DNA of 6,334 nt. Origin: a bacterium (GTDB lineage Bacteria; Bacillota; Clostridia; Oscillospirales; Acutalibacteraceae). Made by a program: the position numbers and the translations under genes. The notes under the pieces are model-generated. The model saw only the letters and a program-made list of their open reading frames with translations. It was not told the origin of the DNA and searched no databases. This document shows, in pieces, positions 5,976 to 6,334 of the stretch. The stretch is from positions 1-6,334 of the forward strand of contig JAHLBL010000102.1 in the NCBI GenBank assembly GCA_020625635.1. The letters run 5' to 3'. The number at the start of each line of letters is the position of its first letter. Positions within the stretch are counted from its first letter, which is position 1.

Positions 5976-6334
5976 ATGTCAAAAGGTAATTTGTTATCAG
6001 TAAGAGAGGACGTGCGCGTGCTGGACGCAACCCTTCGCGACGGCGGTATCTGCAACGACTTCTATTTTACCGACGAGTTTGTAAAGGATTTATACCGCGC
6101 CAACGTAAAAGCGGGCGTAGATTATATGGAGTTCGGCTATAAGGCTTCCAAGGAGATTTTCAGCCCCGACAGGTTCGGCAAGTGGAAATTCTGCGACGAT
6201 GAGGACATAAGGGATATCGTCGGGGAAAACATCACCCAGATGAAAATATCCGTTATGGCGGACGTCGGCAGATGCGACTACAAAAACGATATCATTCCGA
6301 AAGCCGAAAGCCCGATCGATATGATAAGAGTGGC
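5976..6334 (+). CDS. DRE-TIM metallolyase / HMGL-like aldolase, N-terminal part (runs off right edge)
   Basis: The open frame gives 119 residues beginning MSKGNLLSVREDVRVLDATL. The segment VLDATLRDGGICND (15-28) is the strand-1 signature of the DRE-TIM superfamily (HMG-CoA lyase, isopropylmalate and homocitrate synthases, 4-hydroxy-2-oxovalerate aldolase). In that family the Arg-Asp pair (Arg21, Asp22) supplies the catalytic arginine and a divalent-metal ligand. The Gly-Gly after Asp22 replaces the Gly-Glu-Gln usual in isopropylmalate synthases, pointing to the aldolase-like subgroup. GVDYMEFGYK (47-56) fits the next conserved strand. The ATG at 5976 follows AAGGAG (5961-5966) by 9 bases. It lies 52 bases after pyrC in the same direction and is probably in the same operon. 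The substrate cannot be deduced from this fragment. Confidence 0.85.
   Translation, partial: MSKGNLLSVREDVRVLDATLRDGGICNDFYFTDEFVKDLYRANVKAGVDYMEFGYKASKEIFSPDRFGKWKFCDDEDIRDIVGENITQMKISVMADVGRCDYKNDIIPKAESPIDMIRV

Noticed and set aside
1..6334. CRISPR array, tRNA/rRNA gene, insertion sequence or attachment site
   Set aside because: No spaced direct repeats, tRNA-like folds, transposase frames or terminal inverted repeats were seen; the only tandem repeat is the in-frame 33-bp pair.

Overview
The window looks like a chromosome segment of a low-to-medium GC Firmicute, most likely a gut or rumen clostridial relative of the Ruminococcaceae/Oscillospiraceae. This is inferred from strong SigA-type promoters, GGAGG-type ribosome sites, Firmicute-type GlcN6P deaminase and class I dihydroorotase sequences, and a glmS-class ribozyme. 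The species cannot be named from the sequence alone.

Minus-strand half (1-2640). Reading leftward, a near-perfect SigA promoter (2639-2611) drives a 632-residue membrane nucleotide-sugar 4,6-dehydratase/epimerase of the WbpM/CapD/PglF type (2552-654). A strong intrinsic terminator (634-602) ends it. A second promoter (582-554) then transcribes a long leader containing a glmS-type self-cleaving ribozyme (about 441-290). The leader runs into a gene whose first 82 codons are clearly nagB, glucosamine-6-phosphate deaminase (248 to beyond the left edge). This is the most notable feature of the window: a GlcN6P-sensing ribozyme sits in front of nagB and not in its usual place before glmS.

Plus-strand half (2722-6334). 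A TTGCTT-17-TATAAT promoter (2722-2750) serves a probable operon. Its first gene encodes an unrecognised 617-residue secreted or membrane-anchored protein with strongly segregated charge and an 11-residue amphipathic repeat. Eleven bases later comes pyrC, a class I dihydroorotase with a TTG start. After 52 more bases comes the start of a DRE-TIM metallolyase (HMGL-like aldolase) that runs off the right edge.

How the parts may connect. GlcN6P is the precursor of UDP-GlcNAc, and UDP-GlcNAc is the usual substrate of the WbpM-type enzyme next door. If the ribozyme lowers nagB expression when GlcN6P is high, the simplest reading is that this NagB works in the synthetic direction (fructose-6-P plus ammonia to GlcN6P), standing in for or supporting GlmS. 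That is an inference. The ribozyme and the nagB start are read directly from the sequence.
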